Origin: JAQVSH01 sp964451605
GTDB taxonomy: Bacteria > Bacteroidota > Bacteroidia > Bacteroidales > UBA4181
DNA: 64,000 nt
Assembly (NCBI GenBank): GCA_964451605.1
Contig: CAYVJA010000004.1
Coordinates: 12,179-76,178, forward strand
Direction: 5' to 3'
In this document: positions 15,472 through 23,829 of the stretch, one piece after another
Numbering within the stretch: position 1 is the first letter of the stretch
How the letters are laid out: every line of letters begins with the position of its first letter
Program-made: the position numbers and the translations under genes
Notes under the pieces: generated by a model
The model's database searches: none
Told to the model about the DNA's origin: nothing
Seen by the model: the letters and a program-made list of their open reading frames with translations, nothing else

Positions 15472-17769
15472 ATGGAGACAGTATACCTTGTTGTTGTTCT
15501 TTTTCTGGCCGTGTTGGCAATTTCCGATCTGTTTGTCGGAGTGGCAAACGATGCGGTTAACTTTTTAAATTCGGCCATCGGATCGCGGATAGCTCCGCTG
15601 AAGGTGATTCTTACGGTGGCCAGTCTCGGGGTTCTTTTAGGGGCAACCTTCTCCAGTGGTATGATGGAGGTGGCACGCAGCGGAGTCTTTCATCCCGAAA
15701 TGTTCTATTTTCAGGATGTGATGGTGCTCTTTGTGGCCGTCATGATGGCTGATGTACTCCTTCTCGATCTTTTTAACACTTTTGGTCTTCCCACCTCTAC
15801 CACGGTATCGCTGGTGTTCGACCTTCTCGGAGCTGCGGTGGCTGTATCACTTTACAAGATTCAACAGGCCGGGGGCAGCGTGACCGAGTTGTCGCAATAT
15901 ATCAATACCGATAAGGCACTGGCTATTATAAGCGGAATTCTGATTTCGGTGGTCATTGCCTTTGTAGTAGGATTGGTGGTGCAATACATTGCCCGCTTTT
16001 TGTTTACATTCAATCACGAAAAGACCTATCGATTGTATGGAGCGCTTTTTGGCGGGCTCGCCATTACCTCGATTGTCTATTTTATGATTATGAAAGGTGC
16101 CAAAGGGGCCTCTTTTATGAAGCCGGAGTATTTGGCTTATCTGGAGGAACATGCAAAAAGCCTTCTGATTGCGAATCTTGTGGGGTGGACTCTCTTCCTG
16201 CAGCTCTTGATGTTTTTTCGGATTAATATTTTTAAAATCGTAATTCTTGCCGGAACCTTTGCCCTGGCATTTGCCTTTGCAGGTAATGATCTGGTAAACT
16301 TTATCGGCGTGCCGCTGGCCGGTCTTTCCTCTTTCGAAACCTGGCGTGCCGGCAGTGAGGCAGCCGATTCTCTGTTGATGGGGTCTCTGCATGATCCGGT
16401 ACAGAGTGCTACCATCTATCTGTTACTTGCCGGTACAATTATGGCAGCTACTCTTTGGTTCTCAAAAAAAGCCCACAGAGTGATTCAGACCTCTCTGAAG
16501 CTGAGTTCCCAATCGGAGAACGAAGGGAAACAGCAATTCGAATCGACTGCGCTCTCTAGGGCAATTGTACGGGCCACAATCCATATAGGGCAGACATTCA
16601 GTCCCCTTATTCCCGATTCGGTATCAGATTATGTGTCGGGCCGATTTGCAAAGAAAAGAGCGCAAGAGACCCCTTCGGACGATACTCCGGTCACCTTCGA
16701 TCAGATCAGGGCATCTGTGAATCTGGTTACTGCCAGTATTCTGATTGCTTCGGCTACTTCTCTAAAACTGCCTTTGTCTACCACCTATGTCACTTTTATG
16801 GTGGCCATGGGCACCTCTCTGGCCGACGGTGCTTGGGATCGTGAGTCGGCAGTGTACAGGGTTTCCGGTGTAGTTACCGTGATTGGCGGCTGGTTTCTTA
16901 CCGCACTTACCGCATTCCTCTTTGCGTTTGTGATTGCATGGGTTATCTCAGCCACCGGTTTATGGATGATGGCGTTGCTGGGAGTGTTGGTACTCTTTTT
17001 TCTCTTTAGTGATGTACTTTTCGGCAAAAGCAAAGTGGAAGAGATTGAATCGGATAGTAAGGGTGGAATTGCATCGGTCGATCCCGGTAGTATCACCAAT
17101 GCCGGCCTCTTTCAGGTTTGCAGTGAGTCGTCGCTTTCTTTGCTTTTGAATGCTTCGAAGATCAGTTATCTGACGGTATTGGGACTGATTGGCGAAAAGC
17201 GCAAAAAGCTCAAACAACTCAGGGACGATGCCGTCAAGCTGAGCGATTACACCAAAGAGCAACGGTCGGCCGTGTATAATTCCATCCTGAAGCAGAGTGC
17301 CGTTTCGGTGGAGTCGAGTCGAAATTATGTGTTGGTTCTGGATTCAATGAGGGAGATATCAAATTGTATCCTTTTTTCCGTTCGCCCCGTCTTTGAGCAT
17401 GTAGATAATAACCATTCGCCCTTGTTAGAACCTCAGGCGGCCGATCTGTCGCAGTTTAACGAGGAGTTGGCCTCTTTCTTCAACGAAGCGGTTCATATTG
17501 TGAAGAATCAACGTTACGGACAGCTTGCCGATCTTTCGGCGCAGAAGGATAACTTGTTGGAGAATCTTGAAAAGATGCAAAAACGGCAACTTAAGCTGAT
17601 TAAGCAGCGAGATGTCTCCACCCGAACCAGTATGCTCTATCTTAACTTGCTTTCGGAGTATAAGACCATGATCTTATTGATTATGAGCATGGTGAAAACA
17701 CTGCAGTCTTTTTCGCAACTTGCGGTCGCCAGAATGGCAGTTCCGGCCAGTGCAAAACAGCTCTTTTAG
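15472..17769 (+). CDS. PiT-family inorganic phosphate transporter with C-terminal PhoU-like domain
   Basis: The protein (765 residues) is an inner-membrane Pi symporter of the PHO4/PiT family. Duplicated PiT signatures are visible: VGVANDAVNFLNSAIGSRIA and TFGLPTSTTVSLVFDLLGAA in the first half, and FAGNDLVNFIGVPLAG and LKLPLSTTYVTFMVAMGTSL in the second, among about ten membrane helices. Residues about 540-765 form a soluble, helix-rich region (LLLNASKISYLTVLGLIGEK, LNLLSEYKTMILLIMSMVKT) that looks like a PhoU domain, the usual brake on phosphate uptake. ATG 15472 is chosen over TTG 15451, which lies in the -7 box. The stop overlaps the convergent regulator stop by four bases. Confidence 0.9.
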   Translation: METVYLVVVLFLAVLAISDLFVGVANDAVNFLNSAIGSRIAPLKVILTVASLGVLLGATFSSGMMEVARSGVFHPEMFYFQDVMVLFVAVMMADVLLLDLFNTFGLPTSTTVSLVFDLLGAAVAVSLYKIQQAGGSVTELSQYINTDKALAIISGILISVVIAFVVGLVVQYIARFLFTFNHEKTYRLYGALFGGLAITSIVYFMIMKGAKGASFMKPEYLAYLEEHAKSLLIANLVGWTLFLQLLMFFRINIFKIVILAGTFALAFAFAGNDLVNFIGVPLAGLSSFETWRAGSEAADSLLMGSLHDPVQSATIYLLLAGTIMAATLWFSKKAHRVIQTSLKLSSQSENEGKQQFESTALSRAIVRATIHIGQTFSPLIPDSVSDYVSGRFAKKRAQETPSDDTPVTFDQIRASVNLVTASILIASATSLKLPLSTTYVTFMVAMGTSLADGAWDRESAVYRVSGVVTVIGGWFLTALTAFLFAFVIAWVISATGLWMMALLGVLVLFFLFSDVLFGKSKVEEIESDSKGGIASVDPGSITNAGLFQVCSESSLSLLLNASKISYLTVLGLIGEKRKKLKQLRDDAVKLSDYTKEQRSAVYNSILKQSAVSVESSRNYVLVLDSMREISNCILFSVRPVFEHVDNNHSPLLEPQAADLSQFNEELASFFNEAVHIVKNQRYGQLADLSAQKDNLLENLEKMQKRQLKLIKQRDVSTRTSMLYLNLLSEYKTMILLIMSMVKTLQSFSQLAVARMAVPASAKQLF

Positions 17770-18485
17770 CGGATGTCCGGTTCGAAAGCAGAATCGGGAA
17801 GCACATATTTGTAGCCGACTCCCTTGACAGTCTGGATAATTTCGTCGCCCAGTTTTTCGCGCAACTTTCGGATGTGGACGTCGATAGTTCTGTCGCCTAC
17901 GATGATGTCGTCGCCCCAAACCGCATGAAAAATCTCTTCGCGCGTAAAAACCTTTTCAGGCCGGGAGATGAGCAAGCTGAGGAGTTCGAACTCTTTTTTG
18001 GGAAGTGAATAGGTTGTTCCCTCCGAGATCACCACAAATTTTTCGCGGTCGACAACTATCCTTCCCGATTCAGTAATTTCCGGAGGGGCAGCATGGGGTG
18101 CAGACAACTCAATACGCCGCAGAAGGGCCTTGATGCGCGATATTAACACCTTGATTTTTATGGGTTTAGAAATATAGTCGTCGGCTCCGGCATCGAAACC
18201 TGCCAATTGAGAGTAGTCTTCCGACCTGGCGGTGAGAAAGGCAATCAGCACGTTCTTTGTCTCGGGAATGTTGCGAATGGCTTCGCAGGTTTCGATACCG
18301 TCCATTTCGGGCATCATCACGTCGAGCAGAATAAGATGCGGAGCAAACTGCTTTGCTTTCGACAGCGCCTCTTTTCCGTTGGTGGCCGTTTCTACCTTAT
18401 AGCCCTCTTTTCGCAGGTTATACCCTACGAACTCAAGGATATCGGGTTCATCGTCTACCAGGAGAATCTTATAATCTGTTTCCAT
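17766..18485 (-). CDS. OmpR/PhoB-family response regulator
   Basis: The 239-residue protein has an N-terminal receiver domain (ILLVDDEPDILEFVGYNL, acidic pair D11-D12; phosphoacceptor D55 in LILLDVMMPEMDG; Lys in SKPIKIKVL) and a C-terminal winged helix of the OmpR type (LPKKEFELLSLLISRPEKVF, TIDVHIRKLREKLGD, TVKGVGYKYV). It should dimerise when phosphorylated and bind tandem 11-base repeats. No histidine kinase is encoded beside it. The neighbouring phosphate transporter and the repeat at 15398-15430 make phosphate control a fair guess; RprY-like stress regulators are the alternative. ATG 18485 fits the family start better than TTG 18509. Confidence 0.88.
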   Translation of the reverse strand: METDYKILLVDDEPDILEFVGYNLRKEGYKVETATNGKEALSKAKQFAPHLILLDVMMPEMDGIETCEAIRNIPETKNVLIAFLTARSEDYSQLAGFDAGADDYISKPIKIKVLISRIKALLRRIELSAPHAAPPEITESGRIVVDREKFVVISEGTTYSLPKKEFELLSLLISRPEKVFTREEIFHAVWGDDIIVGDRTIDVHIRKLREKLGDEIIQTVKGVGYKYVLPDSAFEPDIR

Positions 18486-18537
18486 AAGTGCAGAATTTGT
18501 GGAGGGCAATGCCGAAGCTAATATAGCCTTTTCGGCA

Positions 18538-19182
18538 CTACTTTTTTGATTGATTTTGATAATAGAGGCAAACAGAGGTGAGTCCGCACTCTCCGCAAAG
18601 GGGAGTCCTTGCCTTGCAGATGTACCGTCCGTGCAGGATCAGCCAATGATGGGCTGTGCCCAGCAGATGTCGCGGGAAGTTTTGTGTGAGTTGTATCTCG
18701 GTATCGTAGGGCGTTTTGGCTTTTTCGGTGAGTCCCAGACGGGCCGAAACGCGAAATACATGTGTATCGACAGCCATAGCAGGCTGATGGAAGGCAACTG
18801 CCATCATTACATTTGCCGTTTTTCGCCCTACTCCGGGAAGCGTGAGTAGTTGATCGAGTGTGTCGGGTACCTCTCCATTGTACTGTTCCGTGATTTGTTT
18901 TGCCATCCCCAATAGATGAGTCGCCTTATTATTGGGGTAGGAGATGCTCTTTATCAGAGAAAGGACCTCCTCGTGCGAGGCTTCGGCCAGCGATGCGGCA
19001 TCGGGGAAGCGGGCATAAAATCCGGGCGTAACCTTATTTACCCGTTTGTCGGTACACTGAGCCGATAAGATGACGGCAACCAACAATTGGTAGGGGTTCC
19101 GGTAGTCTAATTCGGTTTCGGCCACGGGCCTCGATTTCTGAAAATAGTCGATGACAAACCGATATCGCGCTTTTTTTTCCAT
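18538..19182 (-). CDS. nth: Endonuclease III
   Basis: Nth is a bifunctional DNA glycosylase/AP lyase that removes oxidised pyrimidines in base-excision repair. The 214-residue protein has the helix-hairpin-helix LPGVGRKTANVMMAVAF with the catalytic Lys, the catalytic Asp in MAVDTHVFRVSARLG, and the C-terminal 4Fe-4S ligands C-x6-C-x2-C-x5-C in CKARTPLCGECGLTSVC. ATG at 19180-19182 (MEKKARYRFVIDYF) is the likely start. It lies upstream, on the same strand, of the response regulator with a 52-base gap, so the two may be cotranscribed. Confidence 0.96.
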   Translation of the reverse strand: MEKKARYRFVIDYFQKSRPVAETELDYRNPYQLLVAVILSAQCTDKRVNKVTPGFYARFPDAASLAEASHEEVLSLIKSISYPNNKATHLLGMAKQITEQYNGEVPDTLDQLLTLPGVGRKTANVMMAVAFHQPAMAVDTHVFRVSARLGLTEKAKTPYDTEIQLTQNFPRHLLGTAHHWLILHGRYICKARTPLCGECGLTSVCLYYQNQSKK

Positions 19183-19228
19183 ACAGGGATGTTTCAGCAA
19201 AAATAATCATTTCTTTTTGATGATATAT

Positions 19229-19259
19229 TTTGTGTTTTAGAAGGATAGCCTTAATTTTG
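19229..19259 (+). promoter_or_regulatory. rpsA promoter, full Bacteroidetes consensus
   Basis: TTTG (19229-19232) followed by 19 bases and TAATTTTG (19252-19259) fits TTTG-N19-21-TAnnTTTG exactly. The rpsA ATG is 52 bases downstream of the -7 box. This is the best promoter match seen in the window. Confidence 0.75.
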
Positions 19260-19311
19260 CCCCTTCGTGAACTAAAAATAATGTCTAACCCATTAGTTTG
19301 AACCCAACACA

Positions 19312-21366
19312 ATGACTAAACAAAATCAGGAAAAGGAAGAATTACCTTTGAATCCCGAACTCGAATCGGCAGAGGCTGTTGAAGAGGTAGAAGAGCAGGA
19401 AGAAATGGAAGAAACCGACGAATTGGCCGATGAGGCCGATGAGGATGAGGAGATCTTCGAAGATGGCGATGATGAGGTAGTTGACCAGATCCGCAAACTG
19501 AAGAAAGAAGAGCTTTCGCTCGAAAATTTTAACTGGGACACCTACAGTAACAAACCCAATCTCTATTCGGCCGACCAGCGCCAGGAGATGATTGCAAAGT
19601 ACGACAGAACCCTGTCGGCTATTACCGAAAATGAAGTGGTTGACGGAACCGTGACCGCCCTGAACAAGCGTGAGGTTCTGATTAATATCGGCTATAAATC
19701 GGAAGGGATTGTAAGTATGGCAGAATTCCGCTATAACCCCAATCTGAAGATTGGCGATAAAGTGGAAGTATATGTCGAAAGCGCTGAAGACAAAAAAGGT
19801 CAGCTGCTTCTTTCGCATAAGAAAGCCCGTACCATCCGTTCGTGGGATCGTGTTAACGCAGCCCTGGCCAACGACGAAATTATTACCGGTTACATTAAAT
19901 GCCGTACCAAAGGCGGTATGATTGTAGATGTATTCGGCATTGAAGCTTTCCTTCCCGGCTCGCAGATTGATGTGAAGCCCATTCGCGACTACGATGCGTA
20001 TGTTGGAAAGACTACCGAGTTTAAGGTTGTGAAAATTAACCACGAATTCAAGAATGTGGTGGTTTCGCACAAGGCGCTTATTGAGGCTGAACTCGAACAG
20101 CAGAAGAAAGAGATTATTGCCAAACTCGAAAAAGGCCAGATCCTTGAAGGGACTGTTAAGAACATCACTTCGTATGGTGTATTTATTGACCTTGGCGGTG
20201 TCGACGGTTTGGTTCATATTACCGATCTCTCCTGGGGCCGCGTATCGCATCCCGAAGAGATTGTTCAACTTGACCAGAAACTCAATGTGGTTATCCTCGA
20301 TTTCGACGATGCCAAGAAGAGAATTGCACTGGGCCTGAAGCAGCTGACTCCTCATCCCTGGGATTCGCTCGATGCTTCGCTGAAGGTTGGTGATAAGATT
20401 AAAGGCAAGGTGGTTGTGATTGCCGATTATGGTGCATTTGTGGAGATTGCTCCCGGTGTTGAAGGATTGATCCATGTATCGGAAATGTCGTGGTCGCAGC
20501 ACCTGCGCAGCGCACAAGAGTTCCTGAAAGTGGGCGATATTGTTGAAGCCCAAATTCTTACCCTGGATCGTGAAGACAGGAAGATGTCGTTGGGTATCAA
20601 ACAACTCAAATCGGATCCCTGGGATAACATCGAAACCAAATATGCCGTTACTTCCAAGCACTCTGCCAAAGTTCGCAACTTCACCAACTTCGGTGTGTTT
20701 GTAGAAATTGAAGAGGGCGTTGACGGTTTGATCCACATTTCCGATTTAAGCTGGACCCGCAAGATCAAACATCCTGCAGAGTTCACCCAGATTGGAGAGA
20801 TTATCGATGTAGTTGTACTGGAAATCGACAAGGAAAATCGCAGATTGAGCCTGGGTCACAAACAACTCGAAGAGAATCCCTGGGATGTCTTTGAAACCAT
20901 CTTTTCGGTTGACTCCGTTCATGAAGGTACAGTAGTTGAGGTGATGGAAAAAGGCGCTGTCGTAGCACTTCCTTACGGTGTTGAAGGCTTTGTAACGCCC
21001 AAACATCTGGTTAAAGAGGATGGTACCACCGCTAAGGTCGACGAGAAGCTGCAATTCAAGGTGATTGAGTTTAATAAGTCGGCAAAACGGATTATTCTTT
21101 CACACAGTCGCATCTTCGAAGATGTGAAGAAGGCCGAAGAGAGAGTTGCCAAAAAGAGCGACGAATCCGATAGCAAAAAGGCTGTTAAGAAGTTGAAAAC
21201 CTCGCTCGAGAAGACCACTTTCGGTGATATCACCGAACTGGCTGCGCTGAAAGAGGAGATGGAAGAGCAAGCCAAGCAGGGATTGAAAGATCGCGCCCGC
21301 AAAGCTGCCGAGAAAACTTCTGCGAAAGAGGAAGAGGCTGCCGACGAGGAGGATACCAATGCCTAA
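19312..21366 (+). CDS. rpsA: 30S ribosomal protein S1
   Basis: S1 binds mRNA at the 30S platform and helps initiation on structured or leader-poor messages, relevant in Bacteroidetes where Shine-Dalgarno use is weak. The 684-residue protein has an acidic N-terminus (residues about 6-65, mostly Glu/Asp) and six S1 repeats; typical ones read YGVFIDLGGVDGLVHITDLS, YGAFVEIAPGVEGLIHVSEM and FGVFVEIEEGVDGLIHISDL. A charged Lys/Glu C-terminal tail follows. Repeats 3-5 are most canonical. It is followed 12 bases later by a STAS gene, so the downstream genes may share its transcript. Confidence 0.96.
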   Translation: MTKQNQEKEELPLNPELESAEAVEEVEEQEEMEETDELADEADEDEEIFEDGDDEVVDQIRKLKKEELSLENFNWDTYSNKPNLYSADQRQEMIAKYDRTLSAITENEVVDGTVTALNKREVLINIGYKSEGIVSMAEFRYNPNLKIGDKVEVYVESAEDKKGQLLLSHKKARTIRSWDRVNAALANDEIITGYIKCRTKGGMIVDVFGIEAFLPGSQIDVKPIRDYDAYVGKTTEFKVVKINHEFKNVVVSHKALIEAELEQQKKEIIAKLEKGQILEGTVKNITSYGVFIDLGGVDGLVHITDLSWGRVSHPEEIVQLDQKLNVVILDFDDAKKRIALGLKQLTPHPWDSLDASLKVGDKIKGKVVVIADYGAFVEIAPGVEGLIHVSEMSWSQHLRSAQEFLKVGDIVEAQILTLDREDRKMSLGIKQLKSDPWDNIETKYAVTSKHSAKVRNFTNFGVFVEIEEGVDGLIHISDLSWTRKIKHPAEFTQIGEIIDVVVLEIDKENRRLSLGHKQLEENPWDVFETIFSVDSVHEGTVVEVMEKGAVVALPYGVEGFVTPKHLVKEDGTTAKVDEKLQFKVIEFNKSAKRIILSHSRIFEDVKKAEERVAKKSDESDSKKAVKKLKTSLEKTTFGDITELAALKEEMEEQAKQGLKDRARKAAEKTSAKEEEAADEEDTNA

Positions 21367-21378
21367 GTAGTGTTTTCC

Positions 21379-21729
21379 ATGAAGGTGGAAACACACATAT
21401 TGTCACATTACACACGAGTGGCCGTTTCAGGTTCTGAACTTGACGCGAGCCACTCGCGTGTTTTAAAAGAGGAGCTGCTCCGATTGAACCAACAGGGGGT
21501 AAAATATCTGATGGTCGATCTTTCGGAGGTAACGACAATAGATGATAACGGGCTGGGCGTTCTGTTAATCGGTGCCCGATTATGTCGCAATACCGGCGGC
21601 AGGCTTGTTACCGTAATCACCTCTCCTTCCGCCCTGGCCCGAATAGCGGAAAAGGAGTTGGCGGAGGTGCTGACACTGTTTATGCGCAGGGAGGAGGGGG
21701 AAACCTTCTTAAGTGCTCTAGTGCTCTAA
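21379..21729 (+). CDS. STAS-domain protein (anti-sigma-factor-antagonist-like)
   Basis: A single STAS domain of 116 residues, related to SpoIIAA/RsbV. At the loop where these proteins carry D-S-S-G-L-G with the phosphorylated Ser, this one reads D55-D56-N57-G58-L59-G60, so the phosphoacceptor is missing and an acidic residue stands beside it; regulation by phosphorylation is therefore unlikely. The final codons (AGT GCT CTA GTG CTC TAA) are made by the octamer repeat, which supplies the stop codon, so the original C-terminus was probably replaced. ATG 21379 is 12 bases after rpsA; a GTG at 21370 is possible. rnz follows. Confidence 0.85.
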   Translation: MKVETHILSHYTRVAVSGSELDASHSRVLKEELLRLNQQGVKYLMVDLSEVTTIDDNGLGVLLIGARLCRNTGGRLVTVITSPSALARIAEKELAEVLTLFMRREEGETFLSALVL

Positions 21730-21779
21730 TGCTGCGCTGCGCGCAACAGACCATTCACCATTTACCATTAACCATATAA
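21712..21779. repeat. Octamer and heptamer repeats (array C)
   Basis: Two AGTGCTCT octamers (21712-21727) run into AATGCTGCGCTGCGCGC (21728-21744). After six bases come heptamers CCATTCA, CCATTTA, CCATTAA and a CCATATAA variant (21751-21779). The octamers form the end of the STAS gene and the heptamers end five bases before the rnz start codon. Confidence 0.82.
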
Positions 21780-21783
21780 TAGG

Positions 21784-22797
21784 GTGGAATTTCGCGTTTC
21801 TGTGTTGGGTTGTGGCTCGGCGTTTCCTTCGCCGAGACGATATGCTTCGTCGCAGTTGGTGCAGGCCGATGGGAATTACTTTCTGATGGACTGTGGTGAG
21901 GGGGCTCAGTTGCAATTGCGCAGGTTTGGACTGAAGATGCAGCGGATTCAGCATGTGCTGATTTCGCATATTCACGGGGATCATGTTTTTGGTCTTCCGG
22001 GTCTGCTCTCTACCTTTAATTTGTTGGGCAGGAAGAGCGATCTCCATATCTATGCTCATGCTGAGTTGAGAAAACCGCTTATGCAGAATGTCTACTCTTT
22101 TATGCATGAGTTGACGTACCGTATCATTTTTCATACGTTGTCGAAAACCGAGAAGGTTTTGCTTTATGAGGACCGAAAATGGGAGGTGTTCTCGTTTCCT
22201 CTGGTACACAGGATTCCGGTTTGTGGTTTTTTTATCCGACAGAAGCCGGCTTTGCCGCATCTGCGAAAGTTGGTCAGGGAACGCTATGAGATTCCTTCTT
22301 ATCAGATACCTCTGATTAAGGCCGGAGCCGATTTTACCACTCAATCCGGTGAGGTGATTGCGAATAGTGAGCTGACGCTTCCCGCTTCGCCTTCCTCTTC
22401 GTATGCCTATTGCACCGATACGTTGCCTTTGGCCGGGGCCGTCCCTTTCTATGCCGGATCTACTTTGCTCTATCACGAAGCCACATTTTTGGAGTCGGAT
22501 CGTTCGCTGGCCGAAGCTACCTTTCACTCTACAGCAGCCGATGCCGGGCGGCTTGCTTCGGCTGCAGGGGCCTCTTGTCTGATGTTGGGTCACTATTCTG
22601 CACGCTATCCGGACACAGCTCTGCTGGTTGACGAAGCCAAGGCGAGCTTTCCCAATGTGATTGCGGCATCTGATGGACTTCAGCTGGAAATTTCGAAAGG
22701 TGCAGTCACCTCTGTTTGCTTTTTAAAGCCCTCTGCATATGCAGGGAACCAGGGCTCTTCGGGCGATGATCCGGGCGAGAATCAGTTGCCGGAATAA
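21784..22797 (+). CDS. rnz: Ribonuclease Z
   Basis: RNase Z removes the 3' trailer from tRNA precursors, needed for tRNAs that lack encoded CCA such as tRNA-Leu(CAG) in this window. The metallo-beta-lactamase fold shows VLGCGSAFPSPRRYASSQ, DCGEGAQLQLRR and the metal motif SHIHGDHVFGLPGLL, with later ligands in YCTDT, YHEATF and GHYSARY. The start is GTG at 21784: an in-frame stop lies at 21769 and no ATG is between, so GTG is forced. It lies right after heptamer repeats, suggesting the original leader was replaced. The 3' end overlaps the convergent ftsE by 16 bases. Length, 337 residues, exceeds the common 300-310 because of a Gly/Ser-rich tail. Confidence 0.93.
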   Translation: MEFRVSVLGCGSAFPSPRRYASSQLVQADGNYFLMDCGEGAQLQLRRFGLKMQRIQHVLISHIHGDHVFGLPGLLSTFNLLGRKSDLHIYAHAELRKPLMQNVYSFMHELTYRIIFHTLSKTEKVLLYEDRKWEVFSFPLVHRIPVCGFFIRQKPALPHLRKLVRERYEIPSYQIPLIKAGADFTTQSGEVIANSELTLPASPSSSYAYCTDTLPLAGAVPFYAGSTLLYHEATFLESDRSLAEATFHSTAADAGRLASAAGASCLMLGHYSARYPDTALLVDEAKASFPNVIAASDGLQLEISKGAVTSVCFLKPSAYAGNQGSSGDDPGENQLPE

Positions 22798-23585
22798 TCT
22801 TTCCATCCCTCTTTTCTTGTATCTGTCTCTTGGTCCTGGTGCGAGAATTCCATCGAGAATTCGCGTATCAGGGCTTCGAAATCGGTCTCTTCGCCGGGGT
22901 TCCGTGTAAGGGAGAGTTCGCAATTGGCACAGCGGTAGGTGGGATAGGGGTAGCGGGTTAACAGGGAATAGTTGTGCGTGGCAACTACTACGGCCTTCCC
23001 TTCCTGTTGCAGTTGACTGAGCAGATCCATCACTTCGAACGACGAGTCGGGATCGAGATTCCCAGTGGGTTCGTCGGCCAGAATGAGGACAGGGTCGTTT
23101 AAGAGTGCCCGGGCAACGCAGAGGCGTTGCTGTTCGCCCCCGGATAATTGGTGAGGCATTTTAAAGGCTTTGGTCAGCAGCCCTACACGTTGCAATACCT
23201 CCTGAATCTTATTTTCAATCTGTTTCTGCGCAACCCAACCGGTGGCACGCAGAACAAATTCGAGGTTTTCACCGGCAGTACGGTCGGAGAGAAGTCGGAA
23301 GTCCTGAAAGACAATCCCGATTTTTCGCCGAAGATAGGGGATTTGTGCAGGACGAATATGGCACAGGTCGAACCCGCATACAGTGGCTTTTCCCTGGGTT
23401 ACCGGCAGTTCCGCAATCAGGGTCTTGATCAGCGATGATTTTCCTTCGCCTACCCTGCCAATAATGAAGAGAAAGTCGCCTCTCTGCACATCGATGTCGA
23501 CATCTTTCAAAACCAAATTCTGGTCGCGGTATATGCTTACCTTACGCAACGAGATAAGCGGGTCGGCAGGGGTGATGTGATCCAT
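22782..23585 (-). CDS. ftsE: FtsE-like cell-division ABC ATPase
   Basis: FtsE is the ATPase partner of FtsX, which activates peptidoglycan hydrolases at the septum. The 267-residue protein has Walker [10 protein letters not shown] (residues 43-51), Q-loop VFQDFRLL, signature LSGGEQQR, Walker [14 protein letters not shown] and H-loop ATHNYS. The N-terminal part matches FtsE, but a C-terminal extension of about 45 residues contains CANC and an acidic, Gln-rich tail not seen in typical 220-230-residue FtsE. No ftsX is in the window, so assignment rests on the ATPase alone; LolD-like ABC ATPases are the alternative. TACATTTG at 23645-23652 on this strand is its probable -7 box. Confidence 0.8.
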   Translation of the reverse strand: MDHITPADPLISLRKVSIYRDQNLVLKDVDIDVQRGDFLFIIGRVGEGKSSLIKTLIAELPVTQGKATVCGFDLCHIRPAQIPYLRRKIGIVFQDFRLLSDRTAGENLEFVLRATGWVAQKQIENKIQEVLQRVGLLTKAFKMPHQLSGGEQQRLCVARALLNDPVLILADEPTGNLDPDSSFEVMDLLSQLQQEGKAVVVATHNYSLLTRYPYPTYRCANCELSLTRNPGEETDFEALIREFSMEFSHQDQETDTRKEGWKDYSGN

Positions 23586-23644
23586 ATGCTGTTAAAATGC
23601 CAGGGTTACGATGGTCCCGAAAGGTGTATCGGGATGACAGTATG

Positions 23645-23758
23645 CAAATGTATGAAATTGAATGGGAATCCCGCTTCGAAAAGCCCGGTTTCTATGCCAT
23701 TCCTGTACGTTAAATCGTGCCGGAGTTGTGGAAAATTCGTTCCTTTTCCGTACCTTTA
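23645..23758. promoter_or_regulatory. Divergent promoter region between ftsE and the TPR gene
   Basis: TACATTTG on the minus strand (23645-23652) points at ftsE, 59 bases from its ATG. TACCTTTA on the plus strand (23751-23758), one mismatch from TAnnTTTG, points at the TPR gene. Nothing else gene-like was supported in 23586-23829. Confidence 0.45.
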
Positions 23759-23829
23759 CAGACTGTATACAGGCCGGTTATCGGGCTTGAAGGCACACTC
23801 TTTTGCCGGGTTTTACTAATATATTATTC

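Noticed and set aside
19342..20736. 464-codon open frame antisense to rpsA
   Set aside because: It mirrors the repeated S1 domains and codon bias of rpsA; the translation has no domain, and rpsA itself is unambiguous.
23592..23770. Minus-strand open frame ending six bases before ftsE
   Set aside because: It reads plausibly (EWHRNRAFRSGIPIQFHTFA) but has no start codon and lies over two good -7 boxes, so it is treated as promoter region.
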